Origin: Manduca sexta
Taxonomy: Eukaryota; Arthropoda; Insecta; Lepidoptera; Sphingidae
DNA: 64,000 nucleotides
Assembly: GCF_014839805.1 (NCBI RefSeq)
Contig: NC_051142.1
Location: forward strand, 2,542,001 to 2,606,000
Reading direction: 5' to 3'
A program made the position numbers and the translations under genes. Shown here in pieces: positions 23,000-36,990 of the stretch (positions are counted from its first letter, which is position 1; each line of letters opens with the position of its first letter). Under the pieces are notes generated by a model, which did not search any database, had not been told where the DNA came from, and saw nothing but the letters and a program-made list of their open reading frames with translations.

Positions 23000-23178
23000 T
23001 ATTTTTTGAACCGTGAAGCACATAGTCGTGTGCGACGGCCGCGGCGGACACGGCGGGCGGAGGCATTAGGAAGTTTCGGCCGGCCAACCGGTTCGTGGAT
23101 ACTTCGTTTGCGATGTGAAAAAAGAAGACCCGTGGCGGTTAATATTCGAGGTCGTAACCCAATTGGGGACCAGTCGCA
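23000..23178 (+). promoter_or_regulatory. CpG-rich candidate alternative first exon
   Basis: This is one of the strongest GC/CpG concentrations in the gene-poor region (for example GCGACGGCCGCGGCGGACAC). It ends with a plausible donor, AGTCGCAG|GTACGC, at 23178. The surrounding frames on both strands look like by-products of base composition, so it is read as non-coding. It may be a promoter with a 5' UTR exon. Confidence 0.3.
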
Positions 23179-26100
23179 GGTACGCCTTTGTAGTACACTT
23201 TCTCCGGTGCGTGACGCGCCCAAGCAGACATTTCACCGTGGCATGTGCAGGTGCTGGCTCCGAACTGTGCACTTGATACATGGCGAAATATTTTATGATT
23301 TGCGAATCTCATGATCCAAGTTACACTTTCACCGTAAACGAGGGCGCAAGTGTTTGCAGTCATAATTGCACTGATGTGTCATGCGTATCAGATCGCTGTG
23401 ATAAACCGACGCTGAATTATCTTCACACTTGCAAATTAAAATTTTCACTATTCTCATAAAGTGACGAGAATTTGCGAGTTAATTAGCATTAGGAAAAGTG
23501 CAGTGCTATTAAGTGGGTATTGAGAACGTAATTCTAGAATGCTAGTCGCGACGAGTGTGCTGGCACCAGACTTCTGTTAAATATCGCTGACCTCCAAGTT
23601 AAAACATGACTTGAAACTGTTTTCTAATACCATTGTTACTTCTCACTCAGACAGTGCTACTTTACTAAAATAAATATGCTAATTAAATGAATTTCTAAAA
23701 TGATTATCCGTTATGTCCCCACATTATTTACATTCAGTATATCAATGTAAATATGTGAAATCTTTTTTATCAACAACTGTTTCTTTCGGTTACATCATAT
23801 TGTATTGACGTAAATTGTCATACTAAAACTTAATTCATACTCGTACAACGGTTTTCCCGAGATACCGTGAAGTCATTTATTCATATACATTTGATCTGTT
23901 ATCTAAGTAATGTTTTAGAAACTCATATGTAATCTGTAAGTTGTCTAAATATGATAGGTAATATTTGACCGGTAGCTAATAATAGTCTTCCGCTAAAAAT
24001 ATGCTTCTGTTTACGTAACAAACGGTTAATCAAGAAATATTTTTGTCAGGTCAATTATACATGTATATAATACATTTCCTTATGTATTCGACACGACTCG
24101 TTAGCAAACAATTATCGAAACAGATGACGAAAAACTGACATCATTGTTTTGAAATAATACAAAACTCACGAAATGGACTGTGACTAGCTTTAAAAAAAAA
24201 TACTGTATATGTTAGGTCTTCGTGACTCAGTGATTATGTTGGCTTTGTAAAATATTTATCGTGTTCAAAGGAGTATGCAATTTGCGACGGCAGCTGGTTC
24301 TGTGTTTAATGATTTTGTTGAGATTCAGACAGGTAGCTGCTTACCTTACCTCTATCTAACTTTCGCCTCTTTACTACTATCAAAACCAAAAAAAACACAA
24401 AAGTTAAACAGTAACTTTAAGAAAATGTACCCATCTTTATCTACTCTCGTGGTATATTTGGAACCAAGTAACCAAAACTGATAATCCATTCAGACTCCAA
24501 AAAAACAAGCCACATATTGATACCGTTAAAAGAGTTTCCTTACCCGCCCTCAAAACCTAATGGTCCTTTCTTAACTTCCTGAATGAGGTGTTAACAATGA
24601 CAACCGGAAATCAATTGTCTTCATGTGCCATCTTACAATATGTTTATCTTTCCGTTTTATCTCGCTAAGAAATCACTAAACGTGCGATATTTCTCGACCA
24701 TTTTATCTTTGTAGAGGTGATAATGCAGAAATTTAACACGTTAAGACTAAAGTGTTTCTAATGACCGTCTCTTGACGTCTTTTAGCGGCTGTTAACCCGT
24801 TTTGCGTTTTATTTACTGCTTCAAAATTACGCATGAGTTGAATATATTTTTTTAAATTTTATGGCATTTAAGCATAAAAGAGAAACACAAATATTTCATG
24901 TATATTGTGCATTTATAACCATATTTCCGACTATTTATGTATCCTGTGGTGAATATCAATGTTTCCATACCGAGTGCTCTACAAATATTATTTTTCATAA
25001 TATGAAACCAAATTATCATAACCAGATTTAACTGTGAAGGATTTTTATATGAGGAACCCGGATGTTGTAAGACATTGAAAGAGTCACGAATATAACACCA
25101 TTAAGTTATTGGCCTGCACCAGAATTCATGGGTTATTTCCAACTTTATCGGTTCTAGGTTTCTTTGGATTCTTCCCACTCTCACCCTATTGACAGCGATA
25201 TCTTCAATGATTTTAACTGATAAAGGTGCCCATATTGATACTAATTCTAATATTATGGATTGTCTAATTCGATCAAAAAGTGCAAAAACAATTTGCGGTC
25301 CATTAGCTGGCAAATCCCAAAATTATTAGCAGAAGAATCAAACTTGCGCTTTATTTACACCTGCTTATCTCTACTGTCGTTATTTTATCTTAAAACTGTC
25401 CAAAATTAAAGTCAGCGACCTCTACTAATAACATTTATTTTGACACATATTCAAAAACACCAAACTTTCTCATGTTAATAAAAGTGAACGAAATAAGTGG
25501 TTTATGTTAATAAAATGTAAGTTAGTGGCCATTGCTTTAATGGAAGGTATTCCGATAAGATTGAATTAAATCAAAATATTCTCGAAGATACCACGTTCTG
25601 TAGACAAATTCATTCTCACGTAATAAGAGGTCGAGATGATGGGAAACATTTATGAAATTATTTACGAAATCATTAGACGACTTGTATTCCTAATTATATT
25701 TTCTAGAATTTTAACTGTCTTTCCACTTTTACTCTTTTTAAATCTATGACTTAATTTTGCGCATGGCGTCTCATTTTCATTCTCAATAATTATGTTAGTT
25801 ATTTCTGTTCACCAGTTTTCAGCTTACATCCGTCTAGCATGGCCGACTGGTCAAACATTCTACACAAATGCGAAATAATCACACGGTGTTTCATTACAAA
25901 CTATAATATTTCATTCGCTGCCGGCAACTAACGTTAGTTATTATATATTCGTCTCTGAAGTGTCATAATTAGGGCCAAGAGCGCTTCACGTTCCGACTAA
26001 TAGTTAACTATACATTCAGGCTTTTGTGGTTTTTGCTTTACAATATCAGGTATTATATGAAAGTATCCGTGTAGTTGAGCTTGAACGATTTTTGTAAATT

Positions 26101-27785
26101 GCGGCTGGTTCGGGAAACACTGCTTGTGAAATTAGGCTAGAAGAACGGAAGGGCCTGATATGCTGCTCAAGCCGCTCCACTTCCAAGATTTGAATTTATG
26201 TCAGTACAACTTAGAAACTGCATAATTACCGTGTTACCAAGTGTGCTGTGAGAAAATACAAATTGCAGTCCATATACAAACATTTCTGTTGAATGGTTTC
26301 TTTTAAGTGTCAATACTGTTACGGTGAAGGAATGCAGTAATCGTCACGTCGTAGATGGGCTGGCAAAGAAAAATATGCAACATCAATTACACTTATAAGT
26401 AGCTTGTTATTTCTTGTTTGTTTCATCGGTTGGCGGAATTCTATGGGATTGTTGCAGACTAAATAATTTCTTAATGTATCCTTGATACTTCATTGTCTTT
26501 TGTAATATTCTTTTCAATTAAATTGAGTTCTTATCAAATAGTCTAACAATTAAAAAAAATCAAATCATACTATTAAAAAAGAAGTTATCAAACACGCATA
26601 AAACACGCACGTTACGCAACAGGAAACGTTACTTAATACACTAATTTGCTTAAATAACACATAAGTAACAGAAAAGAAAGACGGTACAAAACTAGATTAA
26701 AAAGAAATTTCTATAATCGATTTCGAAAGAAAGTTTTATAGTTCACTATCAATAGATTAGATTACCGATCAAAACACGTTACACAACGAAGAAAATACCA
26801 AGGCCACTAAATTCCAAGAGAGTATGGTGTCGAGTCTCGACATAGGAATGCGACGTGTGATAATATAGTACGTTCAGTATAGAATACCCACGGTCTATAA
26901 GATCACGATCTGGATCCGATAGTAGTTGCGAAATGACCTCTCTCGGTTGACCCCGCCTTGAGCTTTTTATCCCACATATAGGCAAGCTTGTTACTGATAC
27001 AGTTACATCTTTGTCTTAGTGATCTTTGCAGACATGTTTGGCTTTTATGGGTCCAAATTGTGGAGTAGTCATGCATTCAATAGTGTATAGTTTAGTATGT
27101 AACGATAGAGCATTGTTGGCTGTTAAGGAAAATTCTTATATTATAACTTGCTTTGTTAATACGATTTGTCTAGTAAAAAATAGGAGAATATAAATTACAC
27201 AATGTGTTAATTCTCTACAGAAAATGGGAATAGATTTTATAAATTCTTAAAACTTCATGATTTCTCTAGTAACTACTAGAATCCAATCTCTTACATAAAT
27301 TTTGATATTTATAAAAATAACTTCTACATAAAATTGATAACCTACTCTGGCTCCATTGTTTTATATCGACACTCGACAGTAAACAAAGAAACCTCTCTAA
27401 AACAGAATTTCTAACGCATTTGACTTACATTTTAGAACAAAGTTTCCATTTTAATGTAAATTAATGTAATCTAAAGTCTTCCATTCTAGTATTGTCTTAA
27501 TGATCGAAGTTTTAATTTTAATCAGTATTTTACAAGTTTTTTTAGAAACACGTTTAATAATATGTTATTTGTAATATGAAATTATTTGCTTATCATAAAG
27601 TTTAAAACCAATTAATTTTCAAATGAAAGTAACAGTTACATAAAAAATATAATTAACCGTGAATCGCTGTTGATTAAGTTAAAATATTTGACACATGATC
27701 ACTATGTGATAGATTTATGAAGTCAAACATTAATTAATAGCTCTCTTATTAATTATAATGAGTTAATTTGTATACGATGATATTG

Positions 27786-27824
27786 TGGTGATATATCATT
27801 AGTTACGTCAATCATATATCACCA
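27786..27824. repeat. Short inverted repeat
   Basis: TGGTGATATATCAT and its complement (13 of 14 paired) are separated by 11 bases. It stands isolated in AT-rich DNA; no function is proposed. Confidence 0.4.
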
Positions 27825-30800
27825 AAATTAGCTAAAATATTATGTGAAATTAGATAATGTGATTTGACGGTTAGTTATGAAAGATTTTGTTATGAATTTG
27901 TTAATGCTAGAATTTATAAAGTAAAGTTTTGAATTCAAACTTGAGTTTTTTAAGGAAGTGTTTTAAAACACTTCACTATATTACGCCACTCTGTTATAAT
28001 AAGAAACTGTAGTATTAGTCATCAAATAGCTTAAGACAGAAATTGATGCCTTTAATTTACAAATTCTACAATCCATTTTAGGATATGCACAAAAAAGCAG
28101 GTATACTATGTAACCTTCTGGACTGAACACTCATATTTTCTACCAAAGATCAACTTTACCCGCTATCACTTGTTTACCATATTTGTCAAGCTCAGTGCGA
28201 GTACAACTAATGTATAAAAAGCCTTGGCCCACCCGTTCAGACGACTCCAACGGTAATCTAATTAACTGGCGACGTAAGAAGCTTAGCAAATGCTCACTGT
28301 AAATACTTAGTAACAGAATAAAATACTATTAGATGGATAATGTTGCTTTTATGCATTCATGTTATAAGTCGTGTCATGGTGTTACTCATTTTGTCAGTAT
28401 AAAGCTCCTGGCAGTCAAACCAGTTCAAACGCTTCCATTCCTATACTAATTTCGGCATTTCAACGTTGATTTCTCTAATATACCATGGTGCCAAAACCCA
28501 CATTGGCTTGATGCTTTGCCGATTTTCCAATAAAAGAATTGCTATTGACAGATTACCTCATCTATTTATTTCCAATTTCATATAAACATTTTAACTCTCA
28601 AACTCTTTTCAGAAAGTATTTATTATGTACTTATTCCCTAATGGTCGATACAGGATACGACGTTAATCGCTTACGTACTTTGATCGCATACCGCACAGCG
28701 CATTAGGTCTTCCTATGAGGTTTGAAAATGGCATCCAACCTTCGACGGTGGTATTCAAGAAAAAATTGTATGAAATTTTTATCTATAATTTATTACATGG
28801 GATTCTTGTGATAAAATCACAATGATCCCTTAAAGAGTCATCTGTTACATCTTGTATTACTTTCTTTAATAGTCCTTTTAAGATTTTGATCAGAGCGACA
28901 TTTTAATCCATCTACAAGTATGAAATGTCTCTTTTTGCTATTGTGAAGTAAAATGTATTAAAACTCTACCTAAATGTATTAATAAATGTATTAATTCAAA
29001 CTAAAAATATTTATGGCAGGCTTGTATGAAATACTTCCACTACTGTTGTGGGCCTTCTCTATTAATAGAGGTAAGGAACTTTCGACCATAACTTTCTAGA
29101 GGTAATTGTCGGATTAGTATACTTTACATACACTTGAAATCCTTGCAACTGATAGGCGCTTAAGTTTCCTCAAGTTGTTTTCTATTATAACTAAATCGGG
29201 CGATAGTTAACAATGTAACTGAATCACACATAAAATTTCGTTTTTTTATTAACTAATTATTGTTAAATACAGAATTCATGTATTGAAAACATAACTAATA
29301 GAATACAAATTATAAACACAATAACACTCGAATAAGAAACATTGGTTAACCACTTGACTTTAATAGCTGTTGACCGGCGCCATTTACAAATATCAAGTGG
29401 TCTAAGACCATGAGAGTTAGTGGAGAAACGTGTACGCATTTTTTGTCATAGATTTAAGTTGAGATATTGAAATTCAAAAAAAGAACGTTAAAGACTCTAT
29501 GGTCTGTGTAAATGAACATAAATCACTGCTTACATGTTTTTGTCTTTAAAATTAAAAGGAATGGATGTATTATAAATTTTTAACTGACGTTTTTGAATCG
29601 AAACATTTGAAAAGTAACGTCTTTTCTTGTATTATTATGCTTCAATATTGTTTTAGGCAATTTTAATTATTAATGTCATACACATAGATATCCCCCAAAT
29701 GTTCATAATTTTGTGATTTTAAATCAGAAGTCTTCGAGGATTGGTCCCACTAGCCTGGTCTATTAGTTGTGTGGGTTACCTTGAATAAGTTTGTAGCAAA
29801 TAGGAAACAAACATTTAGTAATTGTTGAACACACTAGTGGCATGTTATGTCGCATGCTCTGCATTAATGACATGGACAATGACGTCACACCAGCTGTGTA
29901 AACTGTATTTTTGCGCACAACACACTACTAGCAATTGTTGATTTTAAAAATTCTTGGCATTATTAACATTTATGTTGATGGTGAATATTTGAAACACTTA
30001 TGCATAGCTTAAGCTGACAATACTTTGCAGTAAATACAGCGGCTGAGATCAATGGTTAGTATCAGCACAAGAGTAATTAAAAGTTTAAGAATTGCTAGAC
30101 AAATTATGGACCTTAAAAACATTGTAATTTGTAACAAAAATTCAGGGAATCTATTTCTACTACAGATTAACAATATATAGTATAGCTACATGCATACTTA
30201 TAGCAACATATAATATTATGTTTTTAATCCATTAGCAACAAAACGTCCTTGCGAAATGTCCTATAATGACTTAATTAAAAATAATATAAAATTTGCAAAT
30301 ATCAGTCCAGTCCACTATTTGACATTTAAAATTGTTTTATTATGATTCTATTTTCGACACACTTTGCTATTCGTAAATTAATTTAATTTAGTTAATATTT
30401 ATTGCTCTAATAATTGTCTTGTTTAAAATGATAATTTTGTCAGTAGTTTTTTCTGATATAACATTTCTGATATTAAAATGCAAAAACTGGTACAATATGT
30501 CCTGACACTAATAGGCACGAGGATATGTTTGATGACCCTAAAGAATTTAAAATAGGAATGACGAGCTATCAGTATTGGCTACGAGCTATCAGACATTACG
30601 AAGGTTCGGTAGACCGATGTACTAACGACAGACATACTCTAGCTACTTCTCTGTATAAGATCTATGTGCATTTCTCCCATGTGAACAATGAGATTTAGTA
30701 CCCATTAGCAATACAATTTTAACACAAAAAAAATATTTATTATACCTAGTAACTAAGTAAAGAAACTAGGCGACAGCTAATGCTCATAGAATCTTAATGA

Positions 30801-30988
30801 TGTGTCTAGATCCATGGAATGCCTACATGGCACGCCATAAAGGCGCAACAACGCTTGACCCGTTTCCACATGTATGGATATCCGGTCTGCATGTACACAT
30901 AACGCGGCCCGGGCACGGAATAGAACGACCGGTGAGGCCTGGAATTATTCTGAAAGCCATGATATTTTATGGTAGGTCCTTTATAATG

Positions 30989-31106
30989 ATTTCTTATGTT
31001 TACGCGAATGTTAGACATTGAAAATAAAAGTACTTTACGGATTTTTTCGCGGTTTTTATATTATTATTTTCTGCCGACGTTTCGAAGACTTGGCAGCCTT
31101 CATGGT
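30989..31106 (+). repeat. Dispersed repeat, copy 1
   Basis: From TTCTTATGTTTACGCGAATG through TCGCGGTTTTTATATTAT and GACGTTTCGAAGACTTGG to CAGCCTTCAT, this matches 56219-56330 in the same orientation. The sequence continues with GGTCACAGGGG in this copy only. It resembles a transposon-derived dispersed repeat, but I cannot name the family. The true element may extend beyond the shared part on either side. Confidence 0.6.
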
Positions 31107-31504
31107 CACAGGGGGGACTGAGGTATGGTTCATCCGTAAAGTCAAAGTTACAATATCTACCTACATTTTACAAATATACAACTTTTTTGAATTTTAGCTG
31201 TTGACGGTCCGGACTACGCAGAATGAGCTCACAGTGTCTTGAGGTCTATCAGCAGGTCTTTTCGGTAGGTCCTTTGTTGTAATTTAAAATGTATCGCGAA
31301 GAATAAATAACTATCACTGGTAGAAATTGGTTGTAGCTACTTCGAAGGCTTCGTCAAGATAGGTGTGTTGACGAAACTCTTTATAGTTAATGCAGGCAAA
31401 GTCGCGACCATAAACTAGTGTTCAATATTTATGAAATACAAAATTTAATGGGCATTTCCACCCTTCATGGATAAAAACAAATAATAAAAACATGAATTAA
31501 AAAA

Positions 31505-31837
31505 GTGGCGATAGCCTAGTTGGGTGTGGAACGGACTGCCAAGACAAATGTCCGCAGGTTCAAATCCCAAGGGCACACACCTCTGACTTTTCTAAAATCA
31601 TGTGTGTATTCTTTGTGAATTTATCGTTCGCTTTAACGGTGAAGGAAAACATCGTGAGGAAACCTTCACATCTGAGAAGTTCTCTTTAGGAATTTCGAAT
31701 GTGTGTGAAGTCTACCAATCCGCACTAGGCCAGCGTGGTGGACTAAGGCCTAATCCCTCTCAGTAGTAGAGGAAGCCCGTGCTCCGCAGTGGGCAAGTAT
31801 ATAATACAGGGCTAATATTATTATTATTATTTTATTA
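31505..31837 (+). mobile_element. SINE, Metulj-like, best-preserved copy
   Basis: The tRNA-like head (GTGGCGATAGCCTAGTTGGG ... GCAGGTTCAAATCCC) is followed by GGTGAAGGAAAACATCGTGA, GGCCAGCGTGGTGGACTAAG, CCCGTGCTCCGCAGTGGG and an ATT-repeat tail. It is the best reference in this window for the copies at 4013, 14138 and 54743. Naming it Metulj-like is from memory of lepidopteran SINEs. Confidence 0.85.
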
Positions 31838-34800
31838 TGGATAAACACAAAGGCTTACGGTACTTTATTGTGTAGATTATTTTGGCTCACGTCCAAAGAA
31901 AGCCGTTGTGCGCTCACACTAAAGAAAGGCGAAGTGTGGAACTTAACTAACCCATACTGACGCGTGTCACAATGAGTATGATTAATTGACTTGCTTTTAG
32001 TTACATAATACATTTTTCTATGAACATTGTATGGAATGTATTTGTATAGAAAACGTGGTAGTGAATATTTTAAGTCCATTATTCATTCGTATAAAGCTGA
32101 TAGTTTTAGATTAAAAAACCTATGTAATGCTGAACTTGGTTAAAAAAAACAACCACAACCAGAAAAAGTATATGTAGAAATATATTTATGTAGGAGAAAA
32201 TCAAATACCTAGATTTAGACCTTTCAATTTTATTATACACGAATTCAGAAGAAACTAGCGCGTTGTTTTATATGTTTATGTTTTAGTGAGTAAATCGTAT
32301 TTTACTTTAATAAGATTATTTTCTTAGCATTATATCGATTAGCATACGATGGGTCTGACATTCCGCCTTTGGATAAAAGTCCCTAAATAAAAATAGAATA
32401 AAAAAACCTCTGTACAAATATAACATGACTACGTATTACAATTTATTCCGCAATGTATCCATAAAGGCCATGAGTCCATGTTGTGTCTATTTCAGTCCAT
32501 TTCCAGATAAGACATTGCGCCAACTAACTTGTACTTTTTGGTCTAACTACTATTGTCTACGAAACAGGCTTTCTCTTGTACTGAACTTCGAGAAACTTCT
32601 ATTAACATTTATTATTACAGAGAACATATCACATAGGCAATAAGCAATTATTATACAAACATCTCTGTATAATAACCACGAATAAATCAAAATAAATGTC
32701 AACTTTGGGATAAGTAAGTCACTTGGTTACTTTATTACTTTCAAGGACCATTTGTGATAATAAATTACTTGATGTTTTTTTGTTATCCAAGTTAAGAATA
32801 TTGCGTACAGTTACTTACACGATGATAAACTCGAAAATGTTTACTTATGACTTGTAATGGAAACATGTTGATTATTTGAATTATTTTTAATCTGTTTTTT
32901 AGATTTTAATCTAAGTGTCAATTTTACATTGTTCATAACAAGAATGCTTTAAACAAACAGAAGGGTATTCTAACCAAAACAAATTAACATTATTAAAAAA
33001 ATCAAACTGTAACAAGCAATGTATCTATGATCTTTATGGTATGGGAAGAAATAAAACACGTACTCCACAGGCTTTTATTATAATTAAAGCATTTTTAGTA
33101 CCGTCGTAAGTAGATTTTTATCTCAAGTTCCCAGCCAGCTTACTCGTGACGATGCCAATCCTATGATTAGCCCAAGTCGGCTAGAGGATTAAGTTAGTAA
33201 ACTACACATGTCGTAAAGTAATCATATTTTCCTATAGATAATCGCGGCAAAATTGTATATGTGTAGACATTGATATAATATAAAGAACCCAAGATGCACT
33301 GTTCCTTGCAAATGTGACAACCGTAAGTGTCGTCGAAAAATCGAATTAAAAAATATAACAGAAAATCCCAATTTTTGATTGACTAAACATAAATTCGATG
33401 TTTCTTTAAACGCGAGAAATATATTGTTTGTCAAATTTTAAAAAGCCCGCAATACAATAGCTGTCACAAGCAATATAGAACAAGAGCGCAGTGGAGTTGA
33501 GTCGTTTATTTATTTATGTAAAAAAGAATTAGTAATATTGCTGATAAGTACCTTCTTTTAAGAACTTTAATAAAACTCCTACGTGCAGATTTAAATATTT
33601 ATTTTCAATATTATAAAGCTTTATTTAGACGGAGCAATTATTGCTACCAATAATATATATATTTTTTTAATATTTGTCAAGACTTATATGTCAAAACGGG
33701 CGAGAGTTGCCTCGTCATTGCGAATGTTCAAAAGGGGAAGGCAATAATTACGATTATTACTAACAATAATGAATCCATCTAAATATGGCTTTAGGTAACA
33801 TTTCACGAATACAGTGCGGAACACATAATTGTTTTGAAATAAATTTAACTTATTGTAAATGTCTCTTTTTCAATTTGATTTTATATGAGTGACTGATTGA
33901 AATGAGCGCACATTTCGTAAATTGTGCGCTCTTTTTACGCGGACGTTTTTGCGAAGCTGAGTTTGTTTATTGGGTTTTCTATATCTATGTGTACATCCTT
34001 AATATTATTTTCCTATCTAAAATGGACCTGCAGAAATCAAATTTGTTAAGAGAGTTAGAAACACGTTTATTACGCCTTTTGTTTATTCGACATGTTAATT
34101 TTGATCATGAAAAAGTATTATACAAAAAAATCAGATGACAAAATTGAAAAAAAAAGTATATAAATTTTAATGAAAATTTGTGAATAATTTAATATATCTG
34201 GGTTTTAACAAGGGTTATCATAGCGCTCATATTATATGCCACATAAGCACTTTACAATTTACGAGTATATATTTTATATATTTTCAAATCGTTCACGATG
34301 TCGTGACGTCGTGTCCACTAATCTCCGACGCGTCAATCTCTTCTGACGCCAGATAAATAGTACATCGTCATCTCATTAGAATAACAAATAAATCCTCATG
34401 GGAGAATATTTCGATCTCATTACTGGGATGGTATGGTGGTGAGCTGTCGTTTTGTACAAATACCTTTGCCAGTAGATAAGATCATAGAAATTAATATGTC
34501 CGACGCTTGTTTCATATCGTCCTAGTGATTATATGAAATGCAACACGAATCTATTTTCAATGTTTCTTTTTAAATTATTTATTTATTTCCAAAAAATGTA
34601 TCTGAAACTGACAAAGCAGTCTATAAATGTACATATTCTGCTACTGTTTATGCGCAACCATAACTCACCTGCAAGGAACCAACCCGTGTGTCTATAGTTG
34701 TATAAACAAAAAGTCCATAATCATAAACCATTATTACTTGTAAGCAAATGACTTGTTACTTGACAATTGGTGGACATGATTCTTTTGATAAATAGTGGTA

Positions 34801-36865
34801 ATAAGAGCCTATTATTAGATCGACCCCATCAGAAGTAAACCTTGTAATATCAAACACAATTTTCCATTCCGTAGCTCATTACCATCGTGTCAAACTCTAT
34901 GCCGTTTTCGAATTGCCAATAGATTACATATATAGCTGGGAAGGCGATGACACATCTCACGACTTATTGATGTCATAAATAATTTGATGGCGTCATTAAC
35001 AGATAATTGCTAAGTTGAAGGACCTGTGCGTAATATATTTACTTAAGGTTCGAGTCCGTTTCCTTCTCTAAATATTTCATTCCCTTCCTCAAAGATCCTA
35101 ACGCGTTCACTTTTCGGGTATTGAGGTCTAACTTTTCTTTACTGATCACAGTCAATCGATAGCTGGCATTTTTCATAAAAAAAAAATAATTTAATATTTT
35201 TTGTTACTTGACGAAAATTAAGTCTAAATAATTGATGATAATTATGTTAATTGACATCATTTGCTTTGTATAATTATAAACTAAATTCATTCGTAGAAAA
35301 TCTGTGATGGCTTTTTACTAACATAGTACGAGAGATATAACTAATAATCGGGTTTTTATATTTATTTACTAATAGCCGTAATAGATGACTCAGAGAAAGA
35401 AGCTGGCAGGCGTGATAAATATATCTGGGCACTCATTAATTTCACAGCTTTTGTACAACAAAAAATGGCAACTACCCCAATAGACCCCGACAACAATAGA
35501 ACGATTGGGTGCATAACATAAGGTGCCACAATTTTGTGGTACCTTTAACTAAAATGATGTATAATTGAAAATATTCGAGGAATGCGACACGGAACAGGTA
35601 GCGTTCGACTGGTTTTTACTTTTTTTGGCTGTTTTAGTACAAAAACCGACTAATTCTGCTCGTATGAAGCGAATTTTTGACACGCATCGTTTATGCTTTA
35701 AGTAATTTAAAGATACGCTTTGATATGAGTTTAGAATCGACAGTCGATTCAAAATAAAACTCGTCAAATGCCTGCTAACTTCAAAAATAAAAAAGGCCCT
35801 TAGTCATTATTAATATCTCGTATGGCGAAAGACCGGTAATCTGTCACATTTGATAGTCATGGCCTCTTGACTTGATGTTAACAACAAATGGTACTGACAG
35901 TTTGCTGTACTTACTGCACACCGAAGCATGGATTACCTGCAAATGAAATTCGAAGGCCAATTTAATTGCATTCATATTTACTTTGTAATTGGTTGGTTAG
36001 TCATCAATCCGTACAAAGTCATATGATTTTAAAAATAGAAACTAAGGTAGAATTCACATATGTGGACACTTATTTTTTTAATACTGATTTATTATAATTA
36101 TTTGTTTAAACAAATTAAAGCTACATGTAATGGCATTGTCCTTAGCAAATGTAAAAGTCTCAAAGTAACAGGCATAAGTGACCCCAAGAAAGTTCACCTT
36201 GACAGATTATGCAAACATGAAATTAATTACAACAATTTATCAAGATTCAAAGTCTACAAAATTAAAAAGCAACACGCCTTTGTCTCGGCAAGTCCTTGAA
36301 CAGTAAATTAATACCTTATTTCAACTTAAATTGATAAACTTGATTGTATAAGTCGAAACGTTTTAATGGCTAAAGCTACTGCCAGCTGTGTCAAACAAAT
36401 CAGCCGTCGGCATAATTGCCAGATTAATCTTAATAAGGTTTGTGTCGTGACCAGCTAGTTTGGGCTCAAGGCTTGTATCGAACAATTTTGAGTGTCCAGG
36501 ATTCAAGGGTAGCCGCGTTCGTGCTCTTTCGATACGTGTCGCTCGTGACCTAGGCATTTGGAGCTCTATATGGCAGTCGGGCTTGTTATCACGGGCTTTG
36601 TCTGCGGATCAGTGATGCGCAAATTATTTTATTTTTGAGTGTTCGATTCATTCCATGTATTGATATCGATAACAATCATGACCGTGATCAGCCAACAGTT
36701 AAGTCGATTTACATTAGATTTAGAATGGAACGTCACTAATCCAAAACTACATCAAACATTAAGTTGAAAACAAGAGTATGATTACTCGCCTTGAACCAAA
36801 TTATCTTGTCGAATGTCAATACTACTAAACATAACTTTCGACATAATTCTATTAGTATGCATTTG

Positions 36866-36990
36866 TCGTGAAATGGCATCGGATCGGGTCGCATTGTCAG
36901 ATCGTTGTCGCGTATCGGTCGTGAAAGATCGATCGGTTCCGAAGAGACACGACCGAACGACTTCGGCCGGTAATTGAAACGTCCGTAACA
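36866..36990. promoter_or_regulatory. CpG-dense non-coding patch
   Basis: The CpG dinucleotide is strikingly frequent for this AT-rich region, with repeated GATCG, CGGTCG and CGACCG words such as GAAAGATCGATCGGTTCCG. No convincing coding frame or splice sites were found. It could be an enhancer, insulator or non-coding exon; the base composition is the only evidence. Confidence 0.25.

Noticed and set aside
22987..23363. Overlapping frames on both strands at 23 kb
   Set aside because: Open on both strands at once because of high GC; no start, splice or family support.
36060..36299. 79-residue ATG-initiated rightward frame
   Set aside because: AT-rich codons, no domain, no splice or poly(A) context; consistent with chance.
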